From NCBI RefSeq assembly GCF_900187885.1, contig NZ_FYEK01000008.1, forward strand, positions 1-64,000: a stretch of 64,000 nt of DNA, in the 5' to 3' direction. The stretch comes from Thermoflexus hugenholtzii JAD2. GTDB lineage: Bacteria > Chloroflexota > Anaerolineae > Thermoflexales > Thermoflexaceae. A program made the translations under genes and the position numbers. Position 1 is the first letter of the stretch, and the number at the start of each line of letters is the position of its first letter. The notes under the pieces were generated by a model. That model was given only the letters and a program-made list of their open reading frames with translations, was not told where the DNA came from and did not search any database. This document shows, piece after piece, positions 37,872 through 50,475 of this stretch.

Positions 37872-38930
37872 TCACGCCTTGCCCTCAACTTCAGGAGGCG
37901 TATTGCCTAAGAGGCGGTCAAGGGTTTTCTCCACGCTTTGCACCGCCTTCAGAGCGGCCTCCCGCTGACTACTCGCCGCTTCGATTTCATTTCTCATATT
38001 CTCCAAATTCCGACGAGCCTTGCGTAGCGCGTCGAGGGCGCTTGCAAGCTCCCGGATGTCGGTCGAACGAACTGAAATCCCCAGGCGCTGAGCGATCAGA
38101 TAGAGGCTAAGGACGAAAGGAACCAGCAGGCTGTAGGGCACTACAACGACTTGATGTTTGCTGGCCACTTCCCGAACCGCGGATCGGCACATGGCATAGA
38201 CAGAGTCCGGGACCGCCGCAATCCCGAACCCTGGGACTTGCGGATCGCTCAGGTATTTAACGATCTTCTGCGCCTGCTCTTTGATGTTCTTCCGAATCTT
38301 TTGGGAATTCTTCGGGTCCACTTCATGGTCCTGCTCAGCCAGAATCTCGGCACCGACGAACTTGCTGTCCAGGGGGACGAGATAGCCACCCGGCAACACC
38401 ACGGCGAATTCCACCACCCCTTCCCCCAGCTGGACGTTCCGCCGCACCCATTCCTCTGGGAACATGCTGAGGAGCTCCTCCACAATGCGCTCCCCCGCAG
38501 CGCCTCCTCGGCGTCCCAGCAGGATGGCGCTGATCCGATCGATCTCTTCTTCGATGCGGGCGATCTGATCCTCCGAAGCGGACCGCAGCTTTTCCTCCAG
38601 ACGGGCGAGGCTTTTCAGGGTCTCCTCAATCTGCCGGGTGACCTGCTGATACACCGTGTCCGACAGGAAGCCGTGCACGTTCTTCAAATTCTCGTTCAGC
38701 CGCGTAAGGTCTTCCCGGGCCTGATCCAGCCGGGCATGGAGGTCAGGGAAATGAGCCAGGCTTTCCGTCTTCCGGTGGACCTCCTCCACGTGCTCTTTCA
38801 GGCCCTGGAGCTCGCGGAGCAGATGGTGGTTGGAGCGTGCGGCCAGCATCACGGCCATAACCATCCCTCCGATAAACGCCAGGGCCACAGCGAGGATCAG
38901 AACCATCAGCAACTCGGCCGGGACATTCAT
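37872..38930 (-). CDS. rmuC: RmuC-family DNA recombination protein
   Basis: A 352-residue protein. One N-terminal membrane helix (residues about 6-30) leads to a coiled coil (about 35-125) and the RmuC nuclease-like core (about 140-320; motifs GERIVEELL, VEFAVVLPGGYLVPLDSKF, VVPYSLLVPF). A second coiled coil ends the protein. RmuC is thought to limit DNA inversions and act on aberrant DNA structures. The gene is less GC-rich than the housekeeping genes around. It is the upstream end of the 24-kb one-strand block, next to tRNA-Gly. Confidence 0.88.
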   Translation of the reverse strand: MNVPAELLMVLILAVALAFIGGMVMAVMLAARSNHHLLRELQGLKEHVEEVHRKTESLAHFPDLHARLDQAREDLTRLNENLKNVHGFLSDTVYQQVTRQIEETLKSLARLEEKLRSASEDQIARIEEEIDRISAILLGRRGGAAGERIVEELLSMFPEEWVRRNVQLGEGVVEFAVVLPGGYLVPLDSKFVGAEILAEQDHEVDPKNSQKIRKNIKEQAQKIVKYLSDPQVPGFGIAAVPDSVYAMCRSAVREVASKHQVVVVPYSLLVPFVLSLYLIAQRLGISVRSTDIRELASALDALRKARRNLENMRNEIEAASSQREAALKAVQSVEKTLDRLLGNTPPEVEGKA

Positions 38931-39213
38931 GGGGACCTCCCGGACAGGCGGGCTGAAGCGGGTTCAGGTCGTAAGAGAATGAAACTTGAGGGGAAAAAAG
39001 GGAGGCCGCCAAGTAGGGAGCCCACCTCATGTGGAGACTGGGTGGGGAGCGCGCTGAGGCATCCTCCCCGAATCGGGGGATTCGATCTTCTTACGCACCC
39101 TTCCGGTCTCCTACCGGTCATGCTCGTTCTCTCCATCCGAAGGCCTTACGGGAGACCACAAGGCCCCAGGGACCAAAACCGGGCCCAGCTGGGAGAATCC
39201 AGCCGGGCGGCAG
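38931..39213. other. spacer between rmuC and tRNA-Gly
   Basis: About 280 bp with no supported gene. No direct repeat of the tRNA 3' end and no integrase gene was seen here. Confidence 0.4.
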
Positions 39214-39286
39214 AGCGGGCGACGGGACTCGAACCCGCGGCCTCCTCCATGGCAGGGAGGCGCTCTACCGGCTGAGCTACGCCCGC
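39214..39286 (-). tRNA. tRNA-Gly(GCC)
   Basis: A 73-nt cloverleaf. The acceptor is GCGGGCG/CGCCCGC, the anticodon arm CCTCC-CTGCCAT-GGAGG has anticodon GCC, the T arm is regular, and the discriminator is U. CCA is not encoded. Confidence 0.97.
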
Positions 39287-39331
39287 ATTTCGGGGTCCCC
39301 GTCCGGTCGAAGACCGGATGGGGGACTTGAG

Positions 39332-39422
39332 CGGAGGGGGCGGGATTCGAACCCGCGGTGAGCCTTCCAGGGCCCACAGGTGATTTCGAGTCACCCGCCT
39401 TCGTCCACTCGGCCACCCCTCC
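39332..39422 (-). tRNA. tRNA-Ser(CGA)
   Basis: A 91-nt tRNA with a long variable arm, acceptor GGAGGGG/CCCCTCC, anticodon stem GGTGA/TCACC with loop CTCGAAA (anticodon CGA), and discriminator G as expected for serine. A TATAAT (39430-39435, minus) lies only 8 bases upstream, so the primary transcript may have almost no leader. Confidence 0.97.
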
Positions 39423-39611
39423 GTCCTCTATTATAGCGCAGGCCCCTCCATGCGCGCCCCTCCACCGACCCCCGGAGGGCCCTTCCCGCCCCTTCCGCTT
39501 CGATCCTCTTTCCCCCTGGCACGGCCTGTGCTACAACAGAACCGCACGAGGCGGACAACCCGAACGATTCGTGGCGCACCTTCAGGCCATCCGATCCGGG
39601 AGGGGAGATCC

Positions 39612-40073
39612 ATGATCGCCGGCGTGGAGCTGAAGGAGCTCATCACCCACGTCGATGACCGCGGGTTCTTCCGGGAGATCCTGCGGGTCACCGACCCCAT
39701 CTTCGCTGAAGGGTTCGCCCAGTGGAGCCACTCCCTGATGTATCCCGGCGTCATCAAGGCCTGGCACATCCACTGGAAGCAGACGGACTGGTGGTATGTG
39801 GCCTCTGGCACCCTCAAGGTCGCCCTTCACGACCTGCGGCCGGACTCCCCCACCTACCGCCGGACGATGGAGCTCTACCTGGGCGATCACGCCCCTCCGC
39901 GGGTGCTGAAGATCCCCCCCGGGGTAGCCCACGGCTGCAAGGTGGTCAGCCCCACCCCCGTCCACCTGTTCTACATCACCTCCCGCACCTACGATCCGTC
40001 CGACGAGGGCCGCATCCCCCACGACGACCCCGCCATCGGCTACGACTGGCTGGCCCCGCCGCCCATCCGCTGA
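39612..40073 (+). CDS. dTDP-4-dehydrorhamnose 3,5-epimerase-like cupin
   Basis: A 153-residue RmlC-like cupin. The family motifs are DDRGFFREILRV, WHIHWKQTDWWYVASGTLKVALHDLR, and PPGVAHGCKVVSPTPVHLFYITSRTYDP. It is shorter than typical RmlC (about 180 residues). The catalytic His of AWHIHWKQ is present, so an epimerase on a nucleotide-sugar intermediate is possible, but the substrate is uncertain without other rml genes nearby. The start at 39612 follows GGGGAG. It is followed by aroK 30 bp later. Confidence 0.8.
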   Translation: MIAGVELKELITHVDDRGFFREILRVTDPIFAEGFAQWSHSLMYPGVIKAWHIHWKQTDWWYVASGTLKVALHDLRPDSPTYRRTMELYLGDHAPPRVLKIPPGVAHGCKVVSPTPVHLFYITSRTYDPSDEGRIPHDDPAIGYDWLAPPPIR

Positions 40074-40103
40074 AGGCCCGCTGGAGATCGGGGAGCGCAC
40101 CCC

Positions 40104-40673
40104 ATGCCCCTCCGCAACCTGGTGATCACCGGCTTCGTCGGAACCGGAAAGACCACTGTGGCCCGGATCCTGGCCCGGCGCCTGGGACGCCCCTTCCTGG
40201 ATTTCGATGAGGAGATCGCCCGCCGCGCCGGACGCTCCATCCCCGAGATCTTCGATCAGGACGGCGAGGCGGCCTTCCGGGCCATGGAGGCCGCCCTCTG
40301 CCGGGAATGGTCCACCCCCCGGGGATGGGTCCTGGCCACCGGCGGGGGGACCTGCCTCCACCCCGCCAACCGGGCTGCCCTGGCCGCCGGAGGCCATCTC
40401 TTCTTCCTGTATGCGGACCTCAACGAAGTTGCCCGGCGGCTGGCCGACGCCACCGATCGCCCCCTCCTCCGGCTCCGGCCCGGGGAAACCCTCCTCGAGC
40501 GCCTGCAGGCCCTCTGGAACGCCCGGGAGGCTGCCTACCGGGCCATCCCCCACTGGGTGGATACCACCGGCCGCTCCCCCGAAGCGGTGGCCGAGGAGAT
40601 CCTCCAGCGCCTGCATGAGCTCGAAAGGACCGACGACGATGATCCGCACCGAGGACCTGACCCGACGCTATAA
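40104..40673 (+). CDS. aroK: shikimate kinase
   Basis: A 189-residue cytoplasmic kinase that phosphorylates shikimate in chorismate synthesis. The Walker A is GFVGTGKTT (9-17), shikimate-binding residues are in DFDEEIARRAG, the ATGGGT motif is present, and the lid has DRPLLR. Length is as usual with a tail of about 20 residues that overlaps the next gene by 35 bp. Chorismate synthase (aroC) lies 1.8 kb downstream on the opposite strand, so the two pathway genes are neighbours but not co-transcribed. Confidence 0.93.
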   Translation: MPLRNLVITGFVGTGKTTVARILARRLGRPFLDFDEEIARRAGRSIPEIFDQDGEAAFRAMEAALCREWSTPRGWVLATGGGTCLHPANRAALAAGGHLFFLYADLNEVARRLADATDRPLLRLRPGETLLERLQALWNAREAAYRAIPHWVDTTGRSPEAVAEEILQRLHELERTDDDDPHRGPDPTL

Positions 40674-41568
40674 CGGCACCCTCGCCCTGGACCGGCTCAC
40701 CATGGAGGTCCGGGAAGGGGAACTCCTGGCCCTCCTGGGCCCCAACGGCGCCGGCAAAACCACCACCCTCCGCCTGCTCCTCGGTTTGATTTCTCCAACA
40801 TCCGGGCGCATCTGGATCGCCGGGGAGCCGATGACCCCGGCCCGACACGACCTGCGTCGACGGATCGGCTATCTCCCGGAGACCCCCGGGTTCTGGGAGC
40901 GGCTCTCCGCCCTCCAGAACCTGGAGATCTACGCCCGGCTCTACGGCGTCCCGGATCCCCGGCGTCGGGCCATGGCCCTGCTGGAGACGTTCGGCCTGGC
41001 GGAGCGGGCCCGGGAGGCCGTAGCCACGTTCTCCAAGGGGATGCGCCAGCGCCTGGCCCTCGCCCGCGCCCTGCTCCCGCATCCACCTATCCTCCTCCTC
41101 GATGAGCCCACCGCCGGCCTGGACCCTGAGGCCGCCCGGGAGGTTCGGGAGCTCCTGCAACGCTTGAAAGGCGAGGGGCGCACCATCCTCCTCTGCACCC
41201 ACGACCTGGAGGAGGCAGAGCGCCTGGGGGACCGGGTGGCCATCCTGCGCACCCGCTTGCTGGCCCTCGACACCCCCGCCCGGCTCCGGGCCCGGTGGTC
41301 GGGCGCGGCGGTGGCCATCGAGGTGGCCGATGACCCCGCCCGCTACCTTCCGGTGGTCCAGAGCCAGCCCGGGGTGCAGACCGCCAGGCTCCAGGGGGCT
41401 CGGATCGAAGCCCGTGTCACGGATCCCCGGGCTGTCACCCCCCATCTGGTCCGGCGGCTGGTGGAGGCGGGGGCCCCCATCTTGCGCGTGACCCCGGTGG
41501 AGGCTTCTCTGGAGGAGATCTACCTGCGGATCGTGCGCGGAGAGCCGGAGCTCCCCGACACGCCTTGA
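40639..41568 (+). CDS. ABC transporter ATP-binding protein
   Basis: A 309-residue ABC-2 type ATPase. The Walker A is GPNGAGKTTT (about 34-43), the signature is FSKGMRQR, the Walker B is ILLLDEPTAGLDP, the H-loop is LLCTHDLEEAERL, and a C-terminal extension is typical of exporters. The ATG at 40639 lies inside the end of aroK (35-bp overlap), which suggests translational coupling. It is paired with the permease 12 bp downstream; the substrate is unknown. Confidence 0.9.
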   Translation: MIRTEDLTRRYNGTLALDRLTMEVREGELLALLGPNGAGKTTTLRLLLGLISPTSGRIWIAGEPMTPARHDLRRRIGYLPETPGFWERLSALQNLEIYARLYGVPDPRRRAMALLETFGLAERAREAVATFSKGMRQRLALARALLPHPPILLLDEPTAGLDPEAAREVRELLQRLKGEGRTILLCTHDLEEAERLGDRVAILRTRLLALDTPARLRARWSGAAVAIEVADDPARYLPVVQSQPGVQTARLQGARIEARVTDPRAVTPHLVRRLVEAGAPILRVTPVEASLEEIYLRIVRGEPELPDTP

Positions 41569-41580
41569 AGGAGGCCTTCG

Positions 41581-42381
41581 ATGGCGTGGTCCCGGATCGC
41601 AGCGATCGCTGAGAAAGAAGCGCACGAAGCTCTTCGCAATCGTTACGTGCTGATGCTGCTCATCACCCTGCCGATCGCCTTCGCCGCCCTCCCGGTCGTG
41701 AGCCTGCTCAGCATCCGAGGGCTCCCGGCTTCGCCGCCCTCTGAGACCTCCCGCGGGCTGCCTCCGGCCCTGGCCCGACGGCTGGCCGGCCTCTCCCCCC
41801 GGGAGCAACTGGAGGTCTTCCTGACCTCTCAGTTCATGCTCATCCTCTGGATCGCCCCCCTGGCCCTCCCGATGACCATCGCCACCTACAGCGTGGTCGG
41901 GGAGAAGCGGGAGAAAGCCCTGGAGCCCCTGCTGGCGACCCCTATCACCACCGTGGAACTGTTAGCCGGGAAGGCCCTCGCCGCCGCCGCCCCGGGGATC
42001 GCCCTCAGCGGGCTGACCTACCTGCTCATGGTGGGAGCCGCCGGGATCATCGGCCTCTCCGCCCCCGCCTTCCGGGTCCTTTGGGGTCCCACCGCCTGGC
42101 TCCAGGTCCTCGGGATCAGCCCGCTGCTCACCCTGCTAGCCACCCTGCTGGGGCTGAGCGTCTCCTCCCGGGTCAACGACCCCCGCCTGGCTGAGCAGAT
42201 CGGCATGATCGTGGTCCTCCCCCTCCTGGGGCTGATCATCGCCCAGAGCATGGGGGTTCTGTGGCTGAGCGGGACCCTGCTCCTGGGGGTGGCCCTCTTC
42301 CTGCTAACAGCCGATGGGCTCCTCCTCGCTCTGGCGGTGGCCCTCTTCGAGCGGGAGACCATCCTCACCCGATGGCGCTGA
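41581..42381 (+). CDS. ABC-2 type permease
   Basis: A 266-residue membrane protein with about six hydrophobic segments (residues 22-45, 78-100, 120-150, 155-178, 190-220 and 225-258). EKREKALEPLLATPI is typical of the NatB/ABC-2 permease family. The Shine-Dalgarno AAGGAGG precedes the start. It works with the preceding ATPase. Confidence 0.88.
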   Translation: MAWSRIAAIAEKEAHEALRNRYVLMLLITLPIAFAALPVVSLLSIRGLPASPPSETSRGLPPALARRLAGLSPREQLEVFLTSQFMLILWIAPLALPMTIATYSVVGEKREKALEPLLATPITTVELLAGKALAAAAPGIALSGLTYLLMVGAAGIIGLSAPAFRVLWGPTAWLQVLGISPLLTLLATLLGLSVSSRVNDPRLAEQIGMIVVLPLLGLIIAQSMGVLWLSGTLLLGVALFLLTADGLLLALAVALFERETILTRWR

Positions 42382-42391
42382 GGGTCAAGAG

Positions 42392-42405
42392 GTTTCACGT
42401 GAAAC
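42392..42405. promoter_or_regulatory. parS centromere-like site (ParB binding)
   Basis: GTTTCACGTGAAAC is a perfect 14-bp palindrome identical to the core of the widely conserved bacterial parS (TGTTTCACGTGAAACA). The flanking bases are G and A, so 15 of 16 positions match. It is intergenic between a convergent permease and aroC, 12 kb from the candidate origin. Confidence 0.85.
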
Positions 42406-42406
42406 A

Positions 42407-43579
42407 TCACGGCCAGAACACGTGGGGCGACCCATCGATCGAGAGATCCCCCAGGCGGGCCTGGCGGAGGGCCTCGAAGCGAGCCTGACACTCCTCCAGG
42501 GTGTCGCCCCCCAGCTTCTCCAGCAGGGCGTCGGCCAGGACGAAGGCCATCATCGCCTCCACGATGGGACAGGCGCGAGGGACCGGACAGAAGTCGGACC
42601 GCTCGTAGCGGGTCTCCGTCGGCTGGCCGGTGGAGAGGTCCACGGAGGGCTGGGGCGTGAGGGTGGTGGCAATAGGCTTGATGGCCACACGGGCCACAAT
42701 CGGGGCCCCGTTGGAGATCCCCCCTTCGATCCCCCCGGCGCGGTTGGTGCGGCGGACCAGGCGGTCCCCTTCCCGGAAGATCGGGTCGTGGGCCTCCGTG
42801 CCCCGTCGGGCCGCCAGGGCAAACCCCTCCCCGATCTCCACCCCCTTAACCGCTGGGATGCTCCCCAGCGCCATCATCAACCGGGCGCTCAGCCGACGGT
42901 CCCAGTGCACATGGGAGCCCAGCCCCGGCGGCACCCCCAGGGCCACCCCCTCGATGACCCCGCCCAACGTGTCCCGCTCCTGCATGGCCGCCTCGACCGC
43001 CGCCCGCATGCGGGCCGAGGCCTCCAGATCGGGACAGCGCACCGGGTCCGCCTCCGCCCGCTCGAACCGGGCTTCATAGGGAAGATCCTCCGAGAGGGCC
43101 GCCCGGACCGGCCCGATCTGGACCACGTAGCTGCCGACCGTGATCCCGAAGGCCTTCAGGAACTGCTTGCACAGCGCCCCCACCGCTACCCGGGCGGCCG
43201 TCTCCCGGGCGGAGGCCCGCTCCAGGCCCGGACGGAGGTCCCGGTAGCCGTACTTGACCGCCGCCGCCAGATCCACGTGGCCCGGCCGGGGGACGGTCAT
43301 CGGCGCCACCGCCCGCCCCCGCCATTTGGCGTGATCCCGGTTCTCGATCTGGAGGGCGATGGGGGCCCCCGTGGTCCTCCCCTCCAGGACCCCGCTTAGG
43401 AGGACCACTCGATCTTCCTCGATCTTCATTCGAGGCCCCGCCCCCAGGCCGCGCTGCCGTCGGGCCAGCTCCCGGTTCACCGCCTCCACATCCACCGGAA
43501 GGCCGGCCGGGAGGCCCTCCAAGATGGCCACCAGGGCCGGCCCATGGGATTCGCCGGCCGTGAGAAACCGCAAGGGCAC
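42407..43579 (-). CDS. aroC: chorismate synthase
   Basis: A 390-residue FMN-dependent enzyme that converts EPSP to chorismate, the last common step to aromatic amino acids. Signatures are LTAGESHGPALVAILEGLPAGLP at the start (first about 28 residues), RARASARETAARVA-type motif in the middle, RTNRAGGIEGGISNG, and DFCPVPRACPIVEAM near the end. The length is usual. It is convergent with the ABC permease, and the parS site lies just beyond its stop. Confidence 0.95.
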   Translation of the reverse strand: MPLRFLTAGESHGPALVAILEGLPAGLPVDVEAVNRELARRQRGLGAGPRMKIEEDRVVLLSGVLEGRTTGAPIALQIENRDHAKWRGRAVAPMTVPRPGHVDLAAAVKYGYRDLRPGLERASARETAARVAVGALCKQFLKAFGITVGSYVVQIGPVRAALSEDLPYEARFERAEADPVRCPDLEASARMRAAVEAAMQERDTLGGVIEGVALGVPPGLGSHVHWDRRLSARLMMALGSIPAVKGVEIGEGFALAARRGTEAHDPIFREGDRLVRRTNRAGGIEGGISNGAPIVARVAIKPIATTLTPQPSVDLSTGQPTETRYERSDFCPVPRACPIVEAMMAFVLADALLEKLGGDTLEECQARFEALRQARLGDLSIDGSPHVFWP

Positions 43580-43682
43580 GCCTATTCACCCCCCGCCCGA
43601 GAATCTAATACGATTTGGGGGACGCCCGCGGGCGTCCCCCGAACCCGATGTCGCATCCCGCTTCCTCACCCGCCCGGGCCTT

Positions 43683-46862
<3,180 letters not shown>

Positions 46863-46936
46863 GATCACCTCCCGAATTCGATCTTCTGATTTCAGAAAGT
46901 CGCGCGCCTTTCACCCTGCGGCGGTCGGTGGGATCC

Positions 46937-47656
46937 TTACGGGCTGGGATCGAGGGCGATCTCGATGCGCTTGTTGATCCGCCCTTTGCTTTTGTAATCC
47001 ACGATGCGGATCCGCCCGACCTCCCGAGTATTGGCCACGTGGGTCCCTCCATCCGCCTGGATGTCCAGCCCTTCGATCTCCACGATCCGCACGGTTCGGA
47101 TCTCCGGAGGCAGGAGATTGGCCTTCGTGCGGATCAGGTCCGGGTGGCGGTCGACCTCCTCCCGGGGCATGAAGAAGACCCGCACCGGGCGGGCAGCGGC
47201 CACCTCCGCGTTCACCTTCTCCTCGATCTCCCGGACCAGCTCCCCGCGCAGGGTTTCGAATTCGAAGTCCATGCGGCCGCGCAGGGGCTCCATGTTCCCA
47301 CCGGTGACCTTGGCCCCGTAGTCCCGCCAGACCACGCCGCACAGGATGTGGAGGGCCGTGTGGGTGCGCATCAGGGCGTAGCGGCGCTCCCAGTCGATCT
47401 CCCCGCGCACCGTCTCCCCGACGGGCGGGGGCGCTCCCTCCACCTCGTGCCAGACCAGCGAGCCCGCGCGGCGGACGGCGGTCACGCGCCAGGTGCGGAC
47501 GCCATCGGTCAGCCATCCCACATCGTGGGGCTGGCCGCCGCCCCCCGGATAGAAAGCCGTGGCGTCCAGTGCCACCGCTGTTCCCTCCACCGCCACCACC
47601 GTCGCCTCGAAGGTCCGCTGATAGGCGTCCGTGAGGTAGAGCAATCGGGTCTCCAT
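46937..47656 (-). CDS. alaX: alanyl-tRNA editing protein AlaX
   Basis: A 239-residue trans-editing factor related to the AlaRS editing domain, which deacylates Ser- or Gly-tRNA-Ala. Zinc ligands are His-x3-His in RTHTALHIL. The second ligand pair, in AlaRS Cys-GGT-His, reads ADGGTHVANTREVG here, so an Asp takes the Cys place. This variant is, to my knowledge, also seen in other free AlaX proteins. The N-terminal half has YPGGGGQPHD. It is first in an operon with ileS, directly after the T-box terminator, although AlaX acts on tRNA-Ala. Confidence 0.93.
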   Translation of the reverse strand: METRLLYLTDAYQRTFEATVVAVEGTAVALDATAFYPGGGGQPHDVGWLTDGVRTWRVTAVRRAGSLVWHEVEGAPPPVGETVRGEIDWERRYALMRTHTALHILCGVVWRDYGAKVTGGNMEPLRGRMDFEFETLRGELVREIEEKVNAEVAAARPVRVFFMPREEVDRHPDLIRTKANLLPPEIRTVRIVEIEGLDIQADGGTHVANTREVGRIRIVDYKSKGRINKRIEIALDPSP

Positions 47657-47683
47657 CGGAGGATCCCTCCTTAATCATGAAAC

Positions 47684-48015
47684 AAAATCGGCCCTCGCCC
47701 CGGAGGGACGAGAGCCGACGGCTCCCGCGGTACCACCCTGCTTCCCGGCTGCGCCGGGCCGCTCCTGACGGGGACAGGTCGGATCCGCCGTCCGATCCCC
47801 GCGCCCTGGATAACGGGAGGCGAACCCCGGGTGAGCCTACTGACCCGCCGGATCGCGGGCGTTCGGTCACCGGCTCGGGAGGGATCTTCAGCCCGGCGTC
47901 GGCATCCGGCTCCCACCGCCCCGGACTCGCTGAGCCCGACGGCCCGGGCCTACTCGTCTCCGTCATCGCCGTTGCCCGGATTCGGTTGTTCGAAATCCGC
48001 TGATCCGAGCGCTTT
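47684..48015 (-). promoter_or_regulatory. T-box leader (Ile type) of alaX-ileS
   Basis: A minus-strand leader with the AGTA loop-E sequence of stem I and, opposite it, CTGAAGATCC where ATC (47883-47885) is the likely isoleucine specifier. The T-box AGGGTGGTACCGCG is at 47726-47739. A terminator hairpin (47690-47716) follows with 12-bp arms and a TTTTG tract. Uncharged tRNA-Ile would favour the antiterminator. If the specifier were read one base earlier it would be GAT (Asp); the downstream ileS and the spacing to GAGC support ATC. Confidence 0.9.
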
Positions 48016-48021
48016 GGAAAC

Positions 48022-48050
48022 ACTATAGCGGGATCGGAAGGAGTTGTCAA
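48022..48050 (-). promoter_or_regulatory. promoter of alaX-ileS T-box transcript
   Basis: TTGACA (48045-48050, minus), a 17-base spacer, and TATAGT (48022-48027). Confidence 0.88.
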
Positions 48051-48330
48051 CCACGTATGGCCGCCGAGCACCGCTCGGAACCCGGGAGGCCGTGGCCCGC
48101 GCGGATCCCGTATCGAACGGTTGGTCTGGAGGTTGCGGAGCTCCGCCGCTGGGGATGGCCATGCGGCTGCGGATCGACATCGCAGATCGCGACGCCCATG
48201 CGACCACAGGGAGTTGCCCCTCCGGCGGGTTCCGGGGTAAGGTTGAGTGAACATCCGTGGATCACCCGCGGGTGGGGCCTCTGCCTTCCATAGGCGGGTT
48301 GGCCCATCCCGCACCGGAGGAGAGCCAGCG

Positions 48331-50376
48331 ATGATCCCAGCGGGACCTGAAACCTCCCTTCGCCTGAACACAGAGATCGATGCGCTGTGCGTGCACGCCA
48401 TCCGGGCCCTGGTGATGGATGCGGTGGAGCAGGCCCGCTCGGGCCACCCCGGCATGCCCATGGGGATGGCTGACGCTGCGTACGTGCTGTGGCGCTATGT
48501 TATGCGCCACAACCCCCGCAACCCCCTCTGGCCGAACCGGGACCGCTTGGTCCTCTCCGCCGGGCACGGCTCGATGCTGTTGTATGCCCTGCTCCACCTC
48601 TCCGGCTACGATATGCCGATGGAGGAGATCCGCCGCTTCCGCCAGTGGGGGAGCATCACCCCGGGCCATCCGGAATACGATCCCCACCGAGGCGTCGAGA
48701 CCACCACCGGCCCCCTCGGCCAGGGGTTCGCCAACGCCGTGGGGATGGCCCTGGCCGCCCGCATGCTCGCCGAGCGCTTCAACCGACCCGGCTTCCCCAT
48801 CGTGGACCACTTCGTTTACGTCATCGCCTCGGACGGCGATCTGATGGAGGGCATCTCCCACGAGGCCGCCTCCCTGGCCGGCCACTGGGGGCTCGGGAAC
48901 CTCATCGTCCTCTACGACGACAACGAGGTCTCTATCGACGGTCCCACGGACCTGGCGTTCACCGAGGACGTGGCGATGCGCTTCCGGGCCTACGGATGGC
49001 ACGTGCTGGACCTCGACGGCCACGACCGGGAGGCAGTGGCCCAGGCCCTGGCCGAGGCCCGACAGGTGAGCGATCGCCCCTCCCTGCTGATCTGCCACAC
49101 CCACCTCGCTTACGGCAGCCCCAATAAACAGGACCGGGCGGAGGCGCACGGGGCGCCCCTGGGGGCCGAGGAGGTGCGACGGACCAAGGAGCGGATGGGC
49201 TGGCCCGTTGAACCTCCCTTCTACGTCCCGGAGGCGGTCTACACCCATATGCGCAGGCTGATCGAAGAAGGCGCCCGCTGGGAGGCGGAGTGGCGCGCCC
49301 GCTTCGAGGCGTATGCTGCGGCTTATCCGGACCTCGCCGCGGAGTGGGCGCGCTGGTGGCAAGGGGAGCTCCCCGAGGGCTGGGAGGAGGCGGTCCCCAC
49401 CTTCCCACCTTCGGCGGACGGGATGGCCACGCGCGCCGCCTCCGGCAAAGTGCTCAACGCCCTGGCCCGGGTCATCCCGAACCTGGTGGGAGGCAGCGCG
49501 GACCTGATGGAATCCACCCAGACGTATCTTCACGGCTTCCCGGCGGTCGCCCGCGGCCGCTTCGAGGGGCGGAACATCCACTTCGGCGTGCGGGAGCACG
49601 CCATGGGGGGCATCCTCAACGGCATGAGCCTGTATGGCCCCTTCCGGGTCTACGGAGGCACCTTCCTGGTGTTCAGCGACTACATGCGGCCCGCCATCCG
49701 GTTGGCGGCGATGATGCGCCGGTCGGTGATCTACGTGTTCACCCACGACAGCATCGCCGTGGGCGAGGATGGACCTACCCACCAGCCGGTGGAGCACCTC
49801 ACCGCCCTGCGGGCCATCCCGAACCTGTGGGTGATCCGGCCGGCGGACGCCAACGAGGTGGCCGAGGCCTGGAAAGTGGCCCTGCGGCGGCGCGACGGGC
49901 CGGTGGCCCTGATCCTCACCCGCCAGAAGGTGCCGGTGCTGGACCGGAGCGTCCTGGCCCCCGCCTCCGAGCTGGCCCGGGGAGGCTACGTCCTGGCCGA
50001 GGCCGGAGGCGGGAAGCCTGACCTGATCCTCATCGCCACCGGCTCGGAGGTCGCCCTGGCCCTGGCCGCCCGGGAGCAGCTGGAGGCCCAGGGGATCCCC
50101 ACCCGGGTGGTGAGCATGCCGTGCGTGGAGCTCTTCGAGGCCCAGCCGGAGGCCTATCGGCAGGCCGTGCTGCCGCCGGGGATCCCCCGCCTGGCCATCG
50201 AGGCCGGGATCCCATGGGGATGGTATCGTTACGCCCAGGCCGTCGTCGGGCTGGAGCGTTTCGGCGCCTCCGCCCCTTATCCCGAGGTCTACCAGCGCCT
50301 GGGCTTCACCGTCGAGCGGGTGGTGGAGGAAGCCCTGCAGCTGCTCGGGCGTGGAGGGGCGCCCGGCTCCGGATAG
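48331..50376 (+). CDS. tkt: transketolase
   Basis: A 681-residue thiamine-diphosphate enzyme of the pentose phosphate pathway that transfers two-carbon units. It has the transketolase motif [11 protein letters not shown], the TPP-binding GDGDLMEG-like sequence ([16 protein letters not shown]-type DDNEVSIDG), the pyrimidine-domain motif [12 protein letters not shown] with the catalytic Glu, and [18 protein letters not shown]. The length is normal. The start follows GGAGGAG. It is divergent from the alaX T-box. Confidence 0.95.
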   Translation: MIPAGPETSLRLNTEIDALCVHAIRALVMDAVEQARSGHPGMPMGMADAAYVLWRYVMRHNPRNPLWPNRDRLVLSAGHGSMLLYALLHLSGYDMPMEEIRRFRQWGSITPGHPEYDPHRGVETTTGPLGQGFANAVGMALAARMLAERFNRPGFPIVDHFVYVIASDGDLMEGISHEAASLAGHWGLGNLIVLYDDNEVSIDGPTDLAFTEDVAMRFRAYGWHVLDLDGHDREAVAQALAEARQVSDRPSLLICHTHLAYGSPNKQDRAEAHGAPLGAEEVRRTKERMGWPVEPPFYVPEAVYTHMRRLIEEGARWEAEWRARFEAYAAAYPDLAAEWARWWQGELPEGWEEAVPTFPPSADGMATRAASGKVLNALARVIPNLVGGSADLMESTQTYLHGFPAVARGRFEGRNIHFGVREHAMGGILNGMSLYGPFRVYGGTFLVFSDYMRPAIRLAAMMRRSVIYVFTHDSIAVGEDGPTHQPVEHLTALRAIPNLWVIRPADANEVAEAWKVALRRRDGPVALILTRQKVPVLDRSVLAPASELARGGYVLAEAGGGKPDLILIATGSEVALALAAREQLEAQGIPTRVVSMPCVELFEAQPEAYRQAVLPPGIPRLAIEAGIPWGWYRYAQAVVGLERFGASAPYPEVYQRLGFTVERVVEEALQLLGRGGAPGSG

Positions 50377-50475
50377 GATGGGCTTCAGCCCCGAACTTTG
50401 CTCTCCTTCGCGCTGAACCGGATCGCCGGAGTCGCAACGGAAGACGGGCCTTCGGATGGGGGACGAAAGGGGCTC

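Noticed and set aside
39060-39430. Possible integration site at the tRNA-Gly/tRNA-Ser pair beside the island
   Set aside because: No integrase and no direct repeat of the tRNA ends was found at the island's other edge near 14.9 kb, so insertion into a tRNA is not shown.
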